Assembly: GCA_023399595.1 (NCBI GenBank)
Contig: JAEWOR010000033.1
Coordinates: forward strand, 62,001-126,000
Origin: Bacteroidota bacterium
Lineage (GTDB): Bacteria > Bacteroidota > Bacteroidia > Flavobacteriales > Weeksellaceae
Reading direction: 5' to 3'
Length of the DNA stretch: 64,000 nt
In this document: positions 1 through 7,981 of the stretch, one piece after another
How the letters are laid out: every line of letters begins with the position of its first letter
How positions within the stretch are numbered: position 1 is the first letter of the stretch
Position numbers and translations under genes: made by a program
The notes under the pieces: generated by a model
Seen by the model: only the letters and a program-made list of their open reading frames with translations
Database searches by the model: none
Told to the model about the DNA's origin: nothing

Positions 1-41
1 GAGCAATAGTTAAAGTTAGTTTTTTAAATATTATCTTCCAC

Positions 42-1526
42 CTATTTTCTAATATATAAATTATAGTCGGTTCCAGAGGGTTTTAATTGATAGATCTTTT
101 CAAGGATTTTATTATCACTTTTTAAATGATTGTTTATTCTAAATTCTTTTAATAGACGATAATGTTGCTGAAAATATTCTCCATCTTCACTTGTAAATAA
201 ATCTTTATAAGAAAGTAAATACTTAGGTTTTCTGCTTTCGACCGTATTTTTCCAAAGGTGTTTTTTATCTTTTTTTATTTCATCCTGAATTCCTTTATCC
301 ACTAATCCAACTTCATCAATTGTTTTTAACCCTGAAAAATAAGGAACATAACCAGCGGGTTCTAGCAATATCCATTGGTTTTTGTCATTTTCAATAGAAT
401 TTAAATAAAGTCCAATAGAACGTCTGTAATTCCATTCACCATTTCCTGTTGCGATGGAATGAACCGCTTGGAAAGCCAACATTGGAAGAATATAGAAGAT
501 AACTAATAAAGAAATCCATAAATTTCGTTTTGTTTTTTGCTCCAAAACAAAAATGAGAATCGGGACAAAAAGTAGAATTTGAGGAACCCAATAATACCAA
601 TCAAACAAGCTTTTTTGTGAGATGAAAATAATTTGTTTGCACCATGCAAACACAAAAATAATCCATAGAAATACATTCCTTTTTTCCTTTTGACGAACCA
701 ATAAAATAAAACAAACCAACTCAAAAAGAAGCACAATAATGGTAAATGGATTAAAATCTGAAGGTGTTTTTAGCATTCCCCAAAAGTTACCATAGTTAAC
801 ATTGAAATAATGCCAATTTTCAGCAGTAGTAAATACATTGTCGTATTTCAATTGTTTCGCAACAATGGTATTATTTACCAATTCCCCAAAATAGAACCAA
901 TTGAAAGACACAACCAAAGCAACGCCTAAAATACCTCCTACAATATAGTTCCAACGGATTTTTCTGTTCCAAAAAGCATCTATTAAAAAGCTTATTCCTA
1001 AGAAAATTACCGTGTCTATTCTTGTGAACAAAATAAGAATAGGTAACAGAATAAAAGCCCAATTTTTATTCTTTTTGAATCCGTAATAAAGCAAAGCCAT
1101 TTCTAGAAAGAAAAGGATTCCGTATTCCATTCCGAGAATAGAAATTTTAATAGAAGGTGGTAAAATTCCGAAAAGGAAAATAAAGAGGGCTTGCTGCCAA
1201 TATTCTTTTAATAATAGTTTAGACAGCCAATAACTTCCTATTGTAAATAATATAGAATTGAAAATAAGTAACGGATAAATAAAGTTTTCCTTTCCTAAAA
1301 TAAGGTTAAAAAAATAGGAAACAAAAACATACAAATGCGTAGTTGAAGCCGAGATTTTATCATCTCCATTAAAACCTATTATTCCGTAATCTAAAAGGTT
1401 TTGAGCCACTCTCCAAGTGATAAGCGCATCTTCCTGAATGTGATGCGTCCAAAGGAAAAGAAGTTTGAAAAGTATGGTAATGAGAGCAGCGTAAAATGGT
1501 AGTTGATAGTTTTTTTTCTCTTGCAT
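42..1526 (-). CDS. Multi-pass membrane protein, probable glycosyltransferase of the ArnT/PMT-like class
   Basis: The protein has about 494 residues, most of them in ten or more hydrophobic segments, followed by a soluble C-terminal part of roughly 120 residues. The layout resembles GT-C fold enzymes that use polyprenyl-phosphate sugars at the membrane, but I see no motif that fixes donor or acceptor. The open frame runs upstream to 1610 through a terminator hairpin. I chose the ATG at 1526 because it starts just before the first membrane segment and has a -7 box 18 bases upstream. Its upstream neighbour on the same strand is another GT-C-like protein. Function is inferred from topology only. 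Confidence 0.6.
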   Translation of the reverse strand: MQEKKNYQLPFYAALITILFKLLFLWTHHIQEDALITWRVAQNLLDYGIIGFNGDDKISASTTHLYVFVSYFFNLILGKENFIYPLLIFNSILFTIGSYWLSKLLLKEYWQQALFIFLFGILPPSIKISILGMEYGILFFLEMALLYYGFKKNKNWAFILLPILILFTRIDTVIFLGISFLIDAFWNRKIRWNYIVGGILGVALVVSFNWFYFGELVNNTIVAKQLKYDNVFTTAENWHYFNVNYGNFWGMLKTPSDFNPFTIIVLLFELVCFILLVRQKEKRNVFLWIIFVFAWCKQIIFISQKSLFDWYYWVPQILLFVPILIFVLEQKTKRNLWISLLVIFYILPMLAFQAVHSIATGNGEWNYRRSIGLYLNSIENDKNQWILLEPAGYVPYFSGLKTIDEVGLVDKGIQDEIKKDKKHLWKNTVESRKPKYLLSYKDLFTSEDGEYFQQHYRLLKEFRINNHLKSDNKILEKIYQLKPSGTDYNLYIRK

Positions 1527-1544
1527 TGTTTGTGATATGAATTG

Positions 1545-1552
1545 CAAATATA
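1545..1552 (-). promoter_or_regulatory. Bacteroidota -7 box (TATATTTG)
   Basis: The complement reads TATATTTG, an exact match to TAnnTTTG. It lies 18 bases before the ATG at 1526 and downstream of the terminator of the previous gene, which supports the shorter start for the membrane protein. Confidence 0.5.
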
Positions 1553-1574
1553 ATTGTAAAAAATATAAGGTTAT

Positions 1575-1616
1575 AAAAAAGGTGCGGCGGTTTCTTCGAA
1601 ACCGCCGCACCTTTTT
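1575..1616 (-). terminator. Strong GC-rich intrinsic terminator
   Basis: A perfect 14-bp GC-rich stem (1581-1594 with 1598-1611) has a three-base loop and is extended by an A6/T5 pairing on both sides. It sits 18 bases after the stop of the GT117 gene and can work on either strand. Confidence 0.85.
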
Positions 1617-1633
1617 AGTTTTTTAAAACTTAA

Positions 1634-4600
1634 TTACTGAGTCGCTTTAATAATCGCATTGGTAATTTGAGCTTCTTTTTCGGTTGCATAAGCAGTATCG
1701 AAAGGTTCCATAACATCAAATAAATATTGATAAAATGGCGTAATGGTTTGCACTTCTTCAGATTTTTGCATTGCCTTTTCCTTTCCTACAATTTGCAAAT
1801 CTTTAATGAAATTATCGAATTTTTTATCAATAGGTTCCAAAGATTTAACAAGGTAAGAATACGCTTTGTCTTTTTGTCCAAGTTTCGTATAAGCATTGGT
1901 TACCGCAGAAACAACCAAAGAATATTCTAGAGGTTTCATCCTCATTTGTCTTCCAAGGAATCTTTGTTCTTGTGGCGTTAAGCTTGTGTAATATTCATAT
2001 TCATCAAAAATACCTTTCTTCAATGTTTCCGCCATTTTCAAACCTTTTTGCTCTTGTCCAGCTACAATATAGCCGTAAACCATTGAACTTAAAGATCGAG
2101 GATCGTTGTATTTTTCTGTTGGAATTTCTTTAGAAGCTAAATCTAAAATTTCCACAGCTTTTTCTTTTTGACCTTGTGCAGATAAAGCTGCGGCAGCTCT
2201 ACTTGCAGAACTTCTATAGCTCATGATGTTAGAAGTAGCTGTTTCGTCAAAATGCATTTTCAGGTTTTTGAAATTCCCCCAACGGAAATTTTTAACAATA
2301 TTGTACAAAGAATTAGCATCTACTCTACCCATATCTCCATCTTCAGTTGGTGGAGTATGAATTGGAACTAATCTGTAACTAAATCCATCAAACTGTAAAT
2401 ATTCATCCAAATAGAAAATATTTTCGCTGTCGTAAATTCCTCCAGATGAGAAGTTGATAGGTCTTTTCCAATCGAAGTTTGCTAAAATATCAAACATCAT
2501 AAGGTTAGATTTGTACAAAGTATTGGCTTTGTAAGTAATCATGATTTGATCCACTGCATTTGGCGCATCTGCTGCGTTAATGATTTTTGCTTTTACAGCA
2601 TTGTCTTTGTTGACAGGCAAAATAAATTTGTTGACAGGTAAAATATTAAATCTTTCATATCTATCTTCACCAAAAATCATTTTCAGAACTTCATCTTTTG
2701 CTGGAGATTTATGTTTAATAAAGCTAATAGCTTCTTTTAAAGTCATAGAATCTTGAGTGAGATACTTTCTAAATTCCTGCATTTCTGTTTCAGGAGCACC
2801 TTGTTCTTTAAGATTGTCGAATAAATTTTGCCAATCTTCTTTCTTCATGATATACACCTGATCATTCACTCCATCTCTATAGTCGTCATGCGTTAAAATA
2901 CTTGGAATAGGCATTGAATTGTAAGTTTTTCTTTTCACTTGGTCTATATTCCATGGAGTAGCAAGAAGCGTAAAGTTGACTACTTTTACATCATCACGGA
3001 ACTGTTCAGTTTCTTGAATTCCCCAAACTGGATAAGTATCATTATCTCCGTACACAAATAAAATATCATCTTTTGGAAGAGATTTAAGCATAGAATAAGA
3101 ATAGTCATAAGCTGTTGTTCTACCACTTCTATCGTGCGGTCCATAGTTTTGAAAGCCCATCATAAAAGGAATTCCCAATAATACGACTCCCGCAATAATG
3201 CTTGCTGATTTAGATTTCACCTTGTTTTGAATAAACCAGAGTATTCCACCCGCTCCCAAACCAATCCAAATAGCAAATACATAGAATGAACCCACCATTG
3301 CATAGTCTCTTTCACGTGGTTCCCAAGGTTTCACACCTGTATAAAAGATAATTCCGACACTTGTTATTAGAAATAAGGAAAGAAGTGCATAAAACCTACC
3401 AAAATCTCGGTTGACTTGAAAAAAGAATCCTATTAGACCCAGTAAAAATGGCAAGAAATAAAAGGCAACCGTACTTTCATTTTTGAATTTTGCAGGCATT
3501 TTATCTTGACTTCCTAATCTCATGTCATCTATAAAAGAAATTCCAGAAATCCAGTTTCCATTGGTAATTTCCCAGTGTCCCTCAAGGTCATTTTGTCTTC
3601 CCACAAAGTTCCACATAAGATACCTCCAATTATAATAAGCATTTTGGAAAGAGAAGAAATAATCTAAGTTCTGACTTAAACTCGGTCTTTGAACTTTAAT
3701 TAAATTGTAGGGTTTTACTTTTAAATAATCATCTACAGTAATGCTTTTGTCCTCATACTTTGCTCTTAATTCCTCGAAAATTTGCTTTGCTTGAGGATTG
3801 TCTGCAATATCTTCATTATCATAATTATAAGAAAAATCTGGTGCTCCATACATGGAAATGTAATTAGACATTACTGTTTTGTCTTCATTAAACATCCTTG
3901 GCATAAAACTTACATGAGATTTATTATAAACATAGTTGAATCTATCATTAGTAATGATATATCTACCTGTTTTTTCATCTTTTTCGTAAACATGCCCAGT
4001 TTTATTGACTTTAAAACTTCCATCTTCATTTTTCTCCATTCCATTATAATCCAAATACGCAGTGTAGTTTTGTCCATAAGATGTTGGCCAATCACCGTAC
4101 TGTTCACGGTTATAATAATCTAACATTCCAATTGCGGTGTCAGGATTATTAAGGTTCATTGGTGGATTTGCATTCGCACGAATAGGAATAACCATCCAAC
4201 AAGAGAAACCAATTATCATATAAACAACAGATAATGCTATGGTTTGATAGATGTTTTTCTTGGTTTTAATGGCATATTTAATTCCAAAATAGCACAATGC
4301 AATCATAATGATAAAAGCAGCAATAGTCCCTGAGTGGAAAGGCAATCCGATACCATTAACAAAGAAAATTTCAAGTTTTCCGAACATCGTCATTATGAAT
4401 GGGAAAATCCCTTTGAAAACGATTGCTAATATTACCAAAGTAATTAGATTGGCGTAAATAAACGACTTCCAAGTAAATTTGTAGTTTCTTGCATAATAAA
4501 TTAAACATACACAAGGAAGCGCAAGCATACACATCATGTGAACTCCTACTCCTAAACCTATTAAGAAGAAAATTAAAATAATCCATCTTTCACTAGCATA

Positions 4601-5119
4601 AGACGTATACTCATTTTCCCATTTGGTGATGAGCCAAACCAAAAGCGCGATAAACATGGATGCCATTGCATACACTTCTCCTTCTACAGCCGAAAACCAA
4701 AAAGTATCCGAGAAAGCAAAAGCTAAAGAGCCTATTAATCCCGCAAATAAAACGCCTATTTCTTGAGATTTGGTGAGTTCATTAAAATCTTTATTGAACA
4801 TTCTTCTCACCAAATGTGTAATAGTCCAAAATAAAAATAAAATGGTGAAAGCACTGTATAAACCAGACATACCATTCATTACTACTGAATACATCTGGGC
4901 ATTTCCAAAGGCGAAAATAGCACCAACCGCACCAACTATTTGATATAAAGCAGCTCCAGGGGCATGTGTAACTTCAAGTTTTACGGCAGAAGAAATATAT
5001 TCTCCACAGTCCCAAAAACTTAATTCACGCTCCATGGTCATTAAATAGGTTAGAAATGAAATAGCAAAAACCACCCAACCAAGAGCGGTATTCCATTGTT
5101 TAAATGTCCAGTTTTTCAT
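1634..5119 (-). CDS. GT117 / DUF2723 family membrane protein, protein-O-mannosyltransferase-like, with C-terminal repeat region
   Basis: This 1161-residue protein begins with a membrane helix followed by the family signature WDCGEYI, then a polytopic region to about residue 700 and a long soluble part. The C-terminal 250 residues look like helical TPR-type repeats. DUF2723 proteins are common in Bacteroidota and related to the TMEM260 group, which is known to O-mannosylate proteins. By analogy it may glycosylate exported proteins at the inner membrane, but the substrate is not shown here. Length is typical for the family. It appears monocistronic, ending at the terminator at 1575-1616. A strong family call, a weaker reaction call. 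Confidence 0.85.
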   Translation of the reverse strand: MKNWTFKQWNTALGWVVFAISFLTYLMTMERELSFWDCGEYISSAVKLEVTHAPGAALYQIVGAVGAIFAFGNAQMYSVVMNGMSGLYSAFTILFLFWTITHLVRRMFNKDFNELTKSQEIGVLFAGLIGSLAFAFSDTFWFSAVEGEVYAMASMFIALLVWLITKWENEYTSYASERWIILIFFLIGLGVGVHMMCMLALPCVCLIYYARNYKFTWKSFIYANLITLVILAIVFKGIFPFIMTMFGKLEIFFVNGIGLPFHSGTIAAFIIMIALCYFGIKYAIKTKKNIYQTIALSVVYMIIGFSCWMVIPIRANANPPMNLNNPDTAIGMLDYYNREQYGDWPTSYGQNYTAYLDYNGMEKNEDGSFKVNKTGHVYEKDEKTGRYIITNDRFNYVYNKSHVSFMPRMFNEDKTVMSNYISMYGAPDFSYNYDNEDIADNPQAKQIFEELRAKYEDKSITVDDYLKVKPYNLIKVQRPSLSQNLDYFFSFQNAYYNWRYLMWNFVGRQNDLEGHWEITNGNWISGISFIDDMRLGSQDKMPAKFKNESTVAFYFLPFLLGLIGFFFQVNRDFGRFYALLSLFLITSVGIIFYTGVKPWEPRERDYAMVGSFYVFAIWIGLGAGGILWFIQNKVKSKSASIIAGVVLLGIPFMMGFQNYGPHDRSGRTTAYDYSYSMLKSLPKDDILFVYGDNDTYPVWGIQETEQFRDDVKVVNFTLLATPWNIDQVKRKTYNSMPIPSILTHDDYRDGVNDQVYIMKKEDWQNLFDNLKEQGAPETEMQEFRKYLTQDSMTLKEAISFIKHKSPAKDEVLKMIFGEDRYERFNILPVNKFILPVNKDNAVKAKIINAADAPNAVDQIMITYKANTLYKSNLMMFDILANFDWKRPINFSSGGIYDSENIFYLDEYLQFDGFSYRLVPIHTPPTEDGDMGRVDANSLYNIVKNFRWGNFKNLKMHFDETATSNIMSYRSSASRAAAALSAQGQKEKAVEILDLASKEIPTEKYNDPRSLSSMVYGYIVAGQEQKGLKMAETLKKGIFDEYEYYTSLTPQEQRFLGRQMRMKPLEYSLVVSAVTNAYTKLGQKDKAYSYLVKSLEPIDKKFDNFIKDLQIVGKEKAMQKSEEVQTITPFYQYLFDVMEPFDTAYATEKEAQITNAIIKATQ

Positions 5120-5297
5120 ATTTTAAGTTTACTATGCAATTTGCGAAAATAAGATTTTTACATGAGTATTCCCATTTTTTTAGTTAAATTAAAGTGGCTC
5201 AATTTTTGTGACATTCAATTTTTATACTGTTTGTAATAGAGAAGGTATTTTTATCATAAGTGTTTTAACAAAATTTAAATAATTATAATATTTTTTG

Positions 5298-5305
5298 TAC
5301 TTTTG
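5298..5305 (+). promoter_or_regulatory. -7 box (TACTTTTG)
   Basis: TACTTTTG matches TAnnTTTG exactly and lies 31 bases before the ATG at 5337. It argues against the longer in-frame start at 5295, which would place the box inside the gene. Confidence 0.5.
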
Positions 5306-5336
5306 CAATCAGTTTTTTTTATCGAAAATAATAAAG

Positions 5337-6374
5337 ATGAGTAATGTTTATGAGAATATTCTTGGCTTAATTGGCAATACGCCAATGGTTAAACTGAATA
5401 CAGTTACTAAAGAAATATCTGCTACAGTTTATGCCAAGTTAGAATCATATAATCCAGGACATTCCACAAAAGATAGAATTGCCCTACATATTATAGAAAA
5501 TGCTGAAAAGCAAGGATTATTAAAAGAAGATTCTATTGTGGTAGAAACCACATCGGGGAATACAGGCTTTTCATTGGCCATGGTTTGTATTATTAAAGGT
5601 TACAAATGTATTTTAGCGGTTAGTGACAAAACTAAGCCTGAAAAAATAGCCTATTTAAAAGCTTTAGGTGCCACAGTTTATGTTTGTCCTGCAAACGTTC
5701 CTGCGGATGATCCTAGATCCTATTACGAAGTAGCAAAGAGAATTGCTGAAGAAACTCCTAAATCGGTTTATATTAACCAATATTTTAATGAGTTGAATAT
5801 AGATGCTCATTACCAAACCACTGGTCCTGAAATTTGGGAACAAACGGAAGGTAAAATTACGCATTTATTAGCTTGTACAGGAACGGGAGGAACGCTTTCT
5901 GGTTCTGCAAAATTCTTGAAAGAGAAAAATCCTAATATCAAGATTATTGGTGTAGATGCAGATGGTTCTATCCTAAAATCTTTTCATGAAACGGGTGAAA
6001 TTCATAAAGAAGATGTACATCCTTACCAAATTGAAGGTATGGGAAAGAACTTAATTCCTGGTGCCCTTCTTTTTGATAAAGTGGACGAATTTATAAGAGT
6101 AAATGACGAAATGTCTGCTTATAGAACCCGTGAAATTGCTTTGAAAGAAGCTATTATGGGAGGATATACAACTGGAGCTGTTACACAAGGTTTAATACAA
6201 TATGCACAATCACACCCTTTTTCTGAAGATGATGTTGTAGTATTGATTTATCCAGATCATGGTTCAAGATATATTACTAAGGTTTATAGTGATAAATGGA
6301 TGGCCGATCAAGGTTTTATTAACAATTGTGTTCACAATTACGATGAAGTTTTTAAAACTGAATACGTTAAATAG
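5337..6374 (+). CDS. PLP-dependent cysteine synthase family enzyme, candidate cysteate synthase
   Basis: The product has 345 residues and the fold type II beta-substitution motifs: the PLP lysine in NPGHSTKDRIA (K45), TSGNTGF for substrate binding, and the glycine-rich phosphate loop GTGGTLSG. A second, clearly different paralogue is encoded at 48942-49925, so this copy need not make cysteine. It precedes an alpha-oxoamine synthase that resembles cysteate acyltransferases. From memory of published work on Chryseobacterium and Alistipes sulfonolipids, cysteate is made by a cysteine-synthase-like enzyme from phosphoserine and sulfite, which fits this context. Ordinary cysteine synthase or cystathionine beta-synthase is the alternative. 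The start at 5337 is preferred over 5295 because of the promoter position and the family N-terminus. Confidence 0.8.
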   Translation: MSNVYENILGLIGNTPMVKLNTVTKEISATVYAKLESYNPGHSTKDRIALHIIENAEKQGLLKEDSIVVETTSGNTGFSLAMVCIIKGYKCILAVSDKTKPEKIAYLKALGATVYVCPANVPADDPRSYYEVAKRIAEETPKSVYINQYFNELNIDAHYQTTGPEIWEQTEGKITHLLACTGTGGTLSGSAKFLKEKNPNIKIIGVDADGSILKSFHETGEIHKEDVHPYQIEGMGKNLIPGALLFDKVDEFIRVNDEMSAYRTREIALKEAIMGGYTTGAVTQGLIQYAQSHPFSEDDVVVLIYPDHGSRYITKVYSDKWMADQGFINNCVHNYDEVFKTEYVK

Positions 6375-6404
6375 TAAAAATGATATAATTTTTATCATAT
6401 ATTG

Positions 6405-6436
6405 AAGTCTTTTGAGAAAATCAAAAGGCTTTTTTG
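6405..6436 (+). terminator. Intrinsic terminator after the cysteine-synthase-like gene
   Basis: An 11-bp stem (6405-6415 with 6421-6431, one U-G pair) and a five-base loop are followed by a T run. It separates the gene from the next one, which has its own -7 box, so the two need not be one transcript. Confidence 0.65.
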
Positions 6437-6448
6437 TTGAAAAATAGT

Positions 6449-6456
6449 TACATTTG
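6449..6456 (+). promoter_or_regulatory. -7 box (TACATTTG)
   Basis: An exact TAnnTTTG match lies 27 bases before the ATG at 6484 and just downstream of the terminator at 6405-6436. Confidence 0.5.
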
Positions 6457-6483
6457 CACGTTTAAAATAAATTTCATATCCCC

Positions 6484-7758
6484 ATGGTAGATATATTTGA
6501 TAGACTAAAACAAAACCCAGGACCTCTAGGTCAATTTGCTGATTACGGAGAAGGTTATTTTGTATTCCCTAAACTAGAAGGACCAATAGGTCCAAGAATG
6601 AAATTTCAGGGGAAAGACGTAGTTTTTTGGAGCGCAAACGATTATTTAGGGTTGTGTAATCATCCAGAAGTTCTTGAAGCGGATGCTAAAGCTGCTGCAG
6701 AATATGGAATGTTCTATCCAATGGGAGCAAGAGCAATGTCTGGAGAAACTGAACAACACCAACAATTAGAAAGAGAACTTGCCGAATTCGTAGGGAAAGA
6801 AGCGGCTTATCTTTTAAACTTTGGTTATCAAGGGATGGTTTCTACTATTGATTCTTTGTTGTCAAGACATGATGTTGTTGTTTACGATGCAGATTCTCAT
6901 GCTTGTATCGTAGATGGTGTAAGACTTCATATGGGAAAAAGTTTTACTTTTAAACATAATGATATTGCAAGTTTAGAGAAAAACCTTGAAAGAGCAACTA
7001 AAGTAGCTGAAGAAAACGGAGGTGGTATTTTAGTGATTACTGAAGGAGTTTTCGGGATGAGAGGTATGCAAGGAAAAATTAAAGAAATTTCAGCACTTAA
7101 ATCTAAATTCCAATTCAGATTATTGGTGGATGATGCTCATGGTTTTGGTACTTTAGGTAAAACGGGCGCAGGTGTAGGTGAAGAACAGGATTGTACAGAC
7201 CAAATAGATGTTTACTTCTCTACTTTTGCTAAATCTATGGCTGGTTTTGGAGCATTTATCGCAGGTGATCAACAAATCATTAGAACTTTAAAATATAATT
7301 TACGTTCTCAAATTTTCGCTAAATCCTTAACAATGCCAATGGTAATTGGAGGTTTAAAAAGATTAGAGCTTTTAAGATCTAGACCAGAAATTAAAGCTAA
7401 ACTTTGGGAAAATGTAAATAAACTTCAAAATGGTTTAAAAGAAAGAGGGTTTAACCTTGGATTAACCAATACTTGTGTAACTCCCGTAATGATGCAGGGA
7501 ACCCCTGTGGAAGCGACTCTATTGGTAAAAGATTTAAGAGAAAATTATGGTATCTTTACTTCAGTAGTAGTTTATCCTGTAATTCCTAAAGGAATGATTT
7601 TATTGAGATTAATTCCTACCGCTTCTCATACAGATTCTGAAATTAACGAAACTTTAGATGCTTTTGATGCTATTCACGATAAATTAGTAAATGGCTTCTA
7701 TAAAGATCAAGAACAAAAACTTCTTAAAGAACAAGGTTTGAGTTTTAAAGAAATTTAA
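6484..7758 (+). CDS. Alpha-oxoamine synthase family acyltransferase, probable cysteate C-fatty-acyltransferase (sulfonolipid synthesis)
   Basis: The 424-residue protein is a fold type I PLP enzyme of the KBL / BioF / serine palmitoyltransferase group: H139 in DSHACIVDG, DDAHGFGT (D217, H219), and the PLP lysine K250 in STFAKSM. These enzymes condense an amino acid with an acyl thioester and release CO2. The N-terminal stretch with GPLGQ and EGYFVFPKLEGP matches my memory of the flavobacterial form shown to make capnine from cysteate in Flavobacterium johnsoniae and Chryseobacterium gleum. The neighbouring cysteine-synthase-like gene supports this. Serine palmitoyltransferase or glycine C-acetyltransferase are the alternatives. 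The family is certain; the substrate is inferred. Confidence 0.8.
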   Translation: MVDIFDRLKQNPGPLGQFADYGEGYFVFPKLEGPIGPRMKFQGKDVVFWSANDYLGLCNHPEVLEADAKAAAEYGMFYPMGARAMSGETEQHQQLERELAEFVGKEAAYLLNFGYQGMVSTIDSLLSRHDVVVYDADSHACIVDGVRLHMGKSFTFKHNDIASLEKNLERATKVAEENGGGILVITEGVFGMRGMQGKIKEISALKSKFQFRLLVDDAHGFGTLGKTGAGVGEEQDCTDQIDVYFSTFAKSMAGFGAFIAGDQQIIRTLKYNLRSQIFAKSLTMPMVIGGLKRLELLRSRPEIKAKLWENVNKLQNGLKERGFNLGLTNTCVTPVMMQGTPVEATLLVKDLRENYGIFTSVVVYPVIPKGMILLRLIPTASHTDSEINETLDAFDAIHDKLVNGFYKDQEQKLLKEQGLSFKEI

Positions 7759-7779
7759 TAGAAGAAAAATAATAAAAGA

Positions 7780-7813
7780 AAATCTGTTTCAATTTGGAGC
7801 AGATTTTTTTTAT
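7780..7813 (+). terminator. Intrinsic terminator after the acyltransferase gene
   Basis: An 11-bp stem (7780-7790 with 7796-7806, two U-G pairs) with a five-base loop is followed by a T run, 22 bases after the stop codon. Confidence 0.6.
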
Positions 7814-7824
7814 AAAAGATTAAT

Positions 7825-7854
7825 GTAGGAATTCGCCTCGAGGCGAATTCCTAC
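7825..7854. repeat. Perfect 30-base palindrome, GTAGGAA family
   Basis: The half GTAGGAATTCGCCTC is followed at once by its exact reverse complement. The identical 30 bases recur at 10454-10483, and a variant lies at 47348-47377. It is REP-like in size, in the GTAG at its base and in its intergenic position. No open frame crosses it. Confidence 0.85.
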
Positions 7855-7910
7855 AATTGGTTTGGAGACAATTATCCTTACAATTGGTTTAGAAACAAAT
7901 TCCTACAATA
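7855..7910. repeat. Two degenerate tandem units abutting the palindrome
   Basis: On the complementary strand two units of about 25 and 27 bases start GTAGGAATTTGTTTC and GTAAGGATAATTGTCTC, both end in AAACCAATT, and lead directly into the palindrome. They share the GTAGGAA...CTC half-unit pattern, so they look like decayed copies of the same element. Confidence 0.5.
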
Positions 7911-7981
7911 ATATTTTAATGATAAATAACACCCTCGAAACAAAATCTTATTAGTATTTTAGGCTCTTTAAATTAACCTTT

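Noticed and set aside
1575..1616. Member of the GTAGGAA palindrome family
   Set aside because: It lacks GTAGGAA and the CTCGAG centre; GC-rich stem with flanking A and T runs fits a plain terminator.
3782..4123. 113-codon plus-strand frame inside the GT117 gene
   Set aside because: It is antisense to a well-supported coding sequence, is Ile/Phe-rich and shows no domain; a shadow frame.
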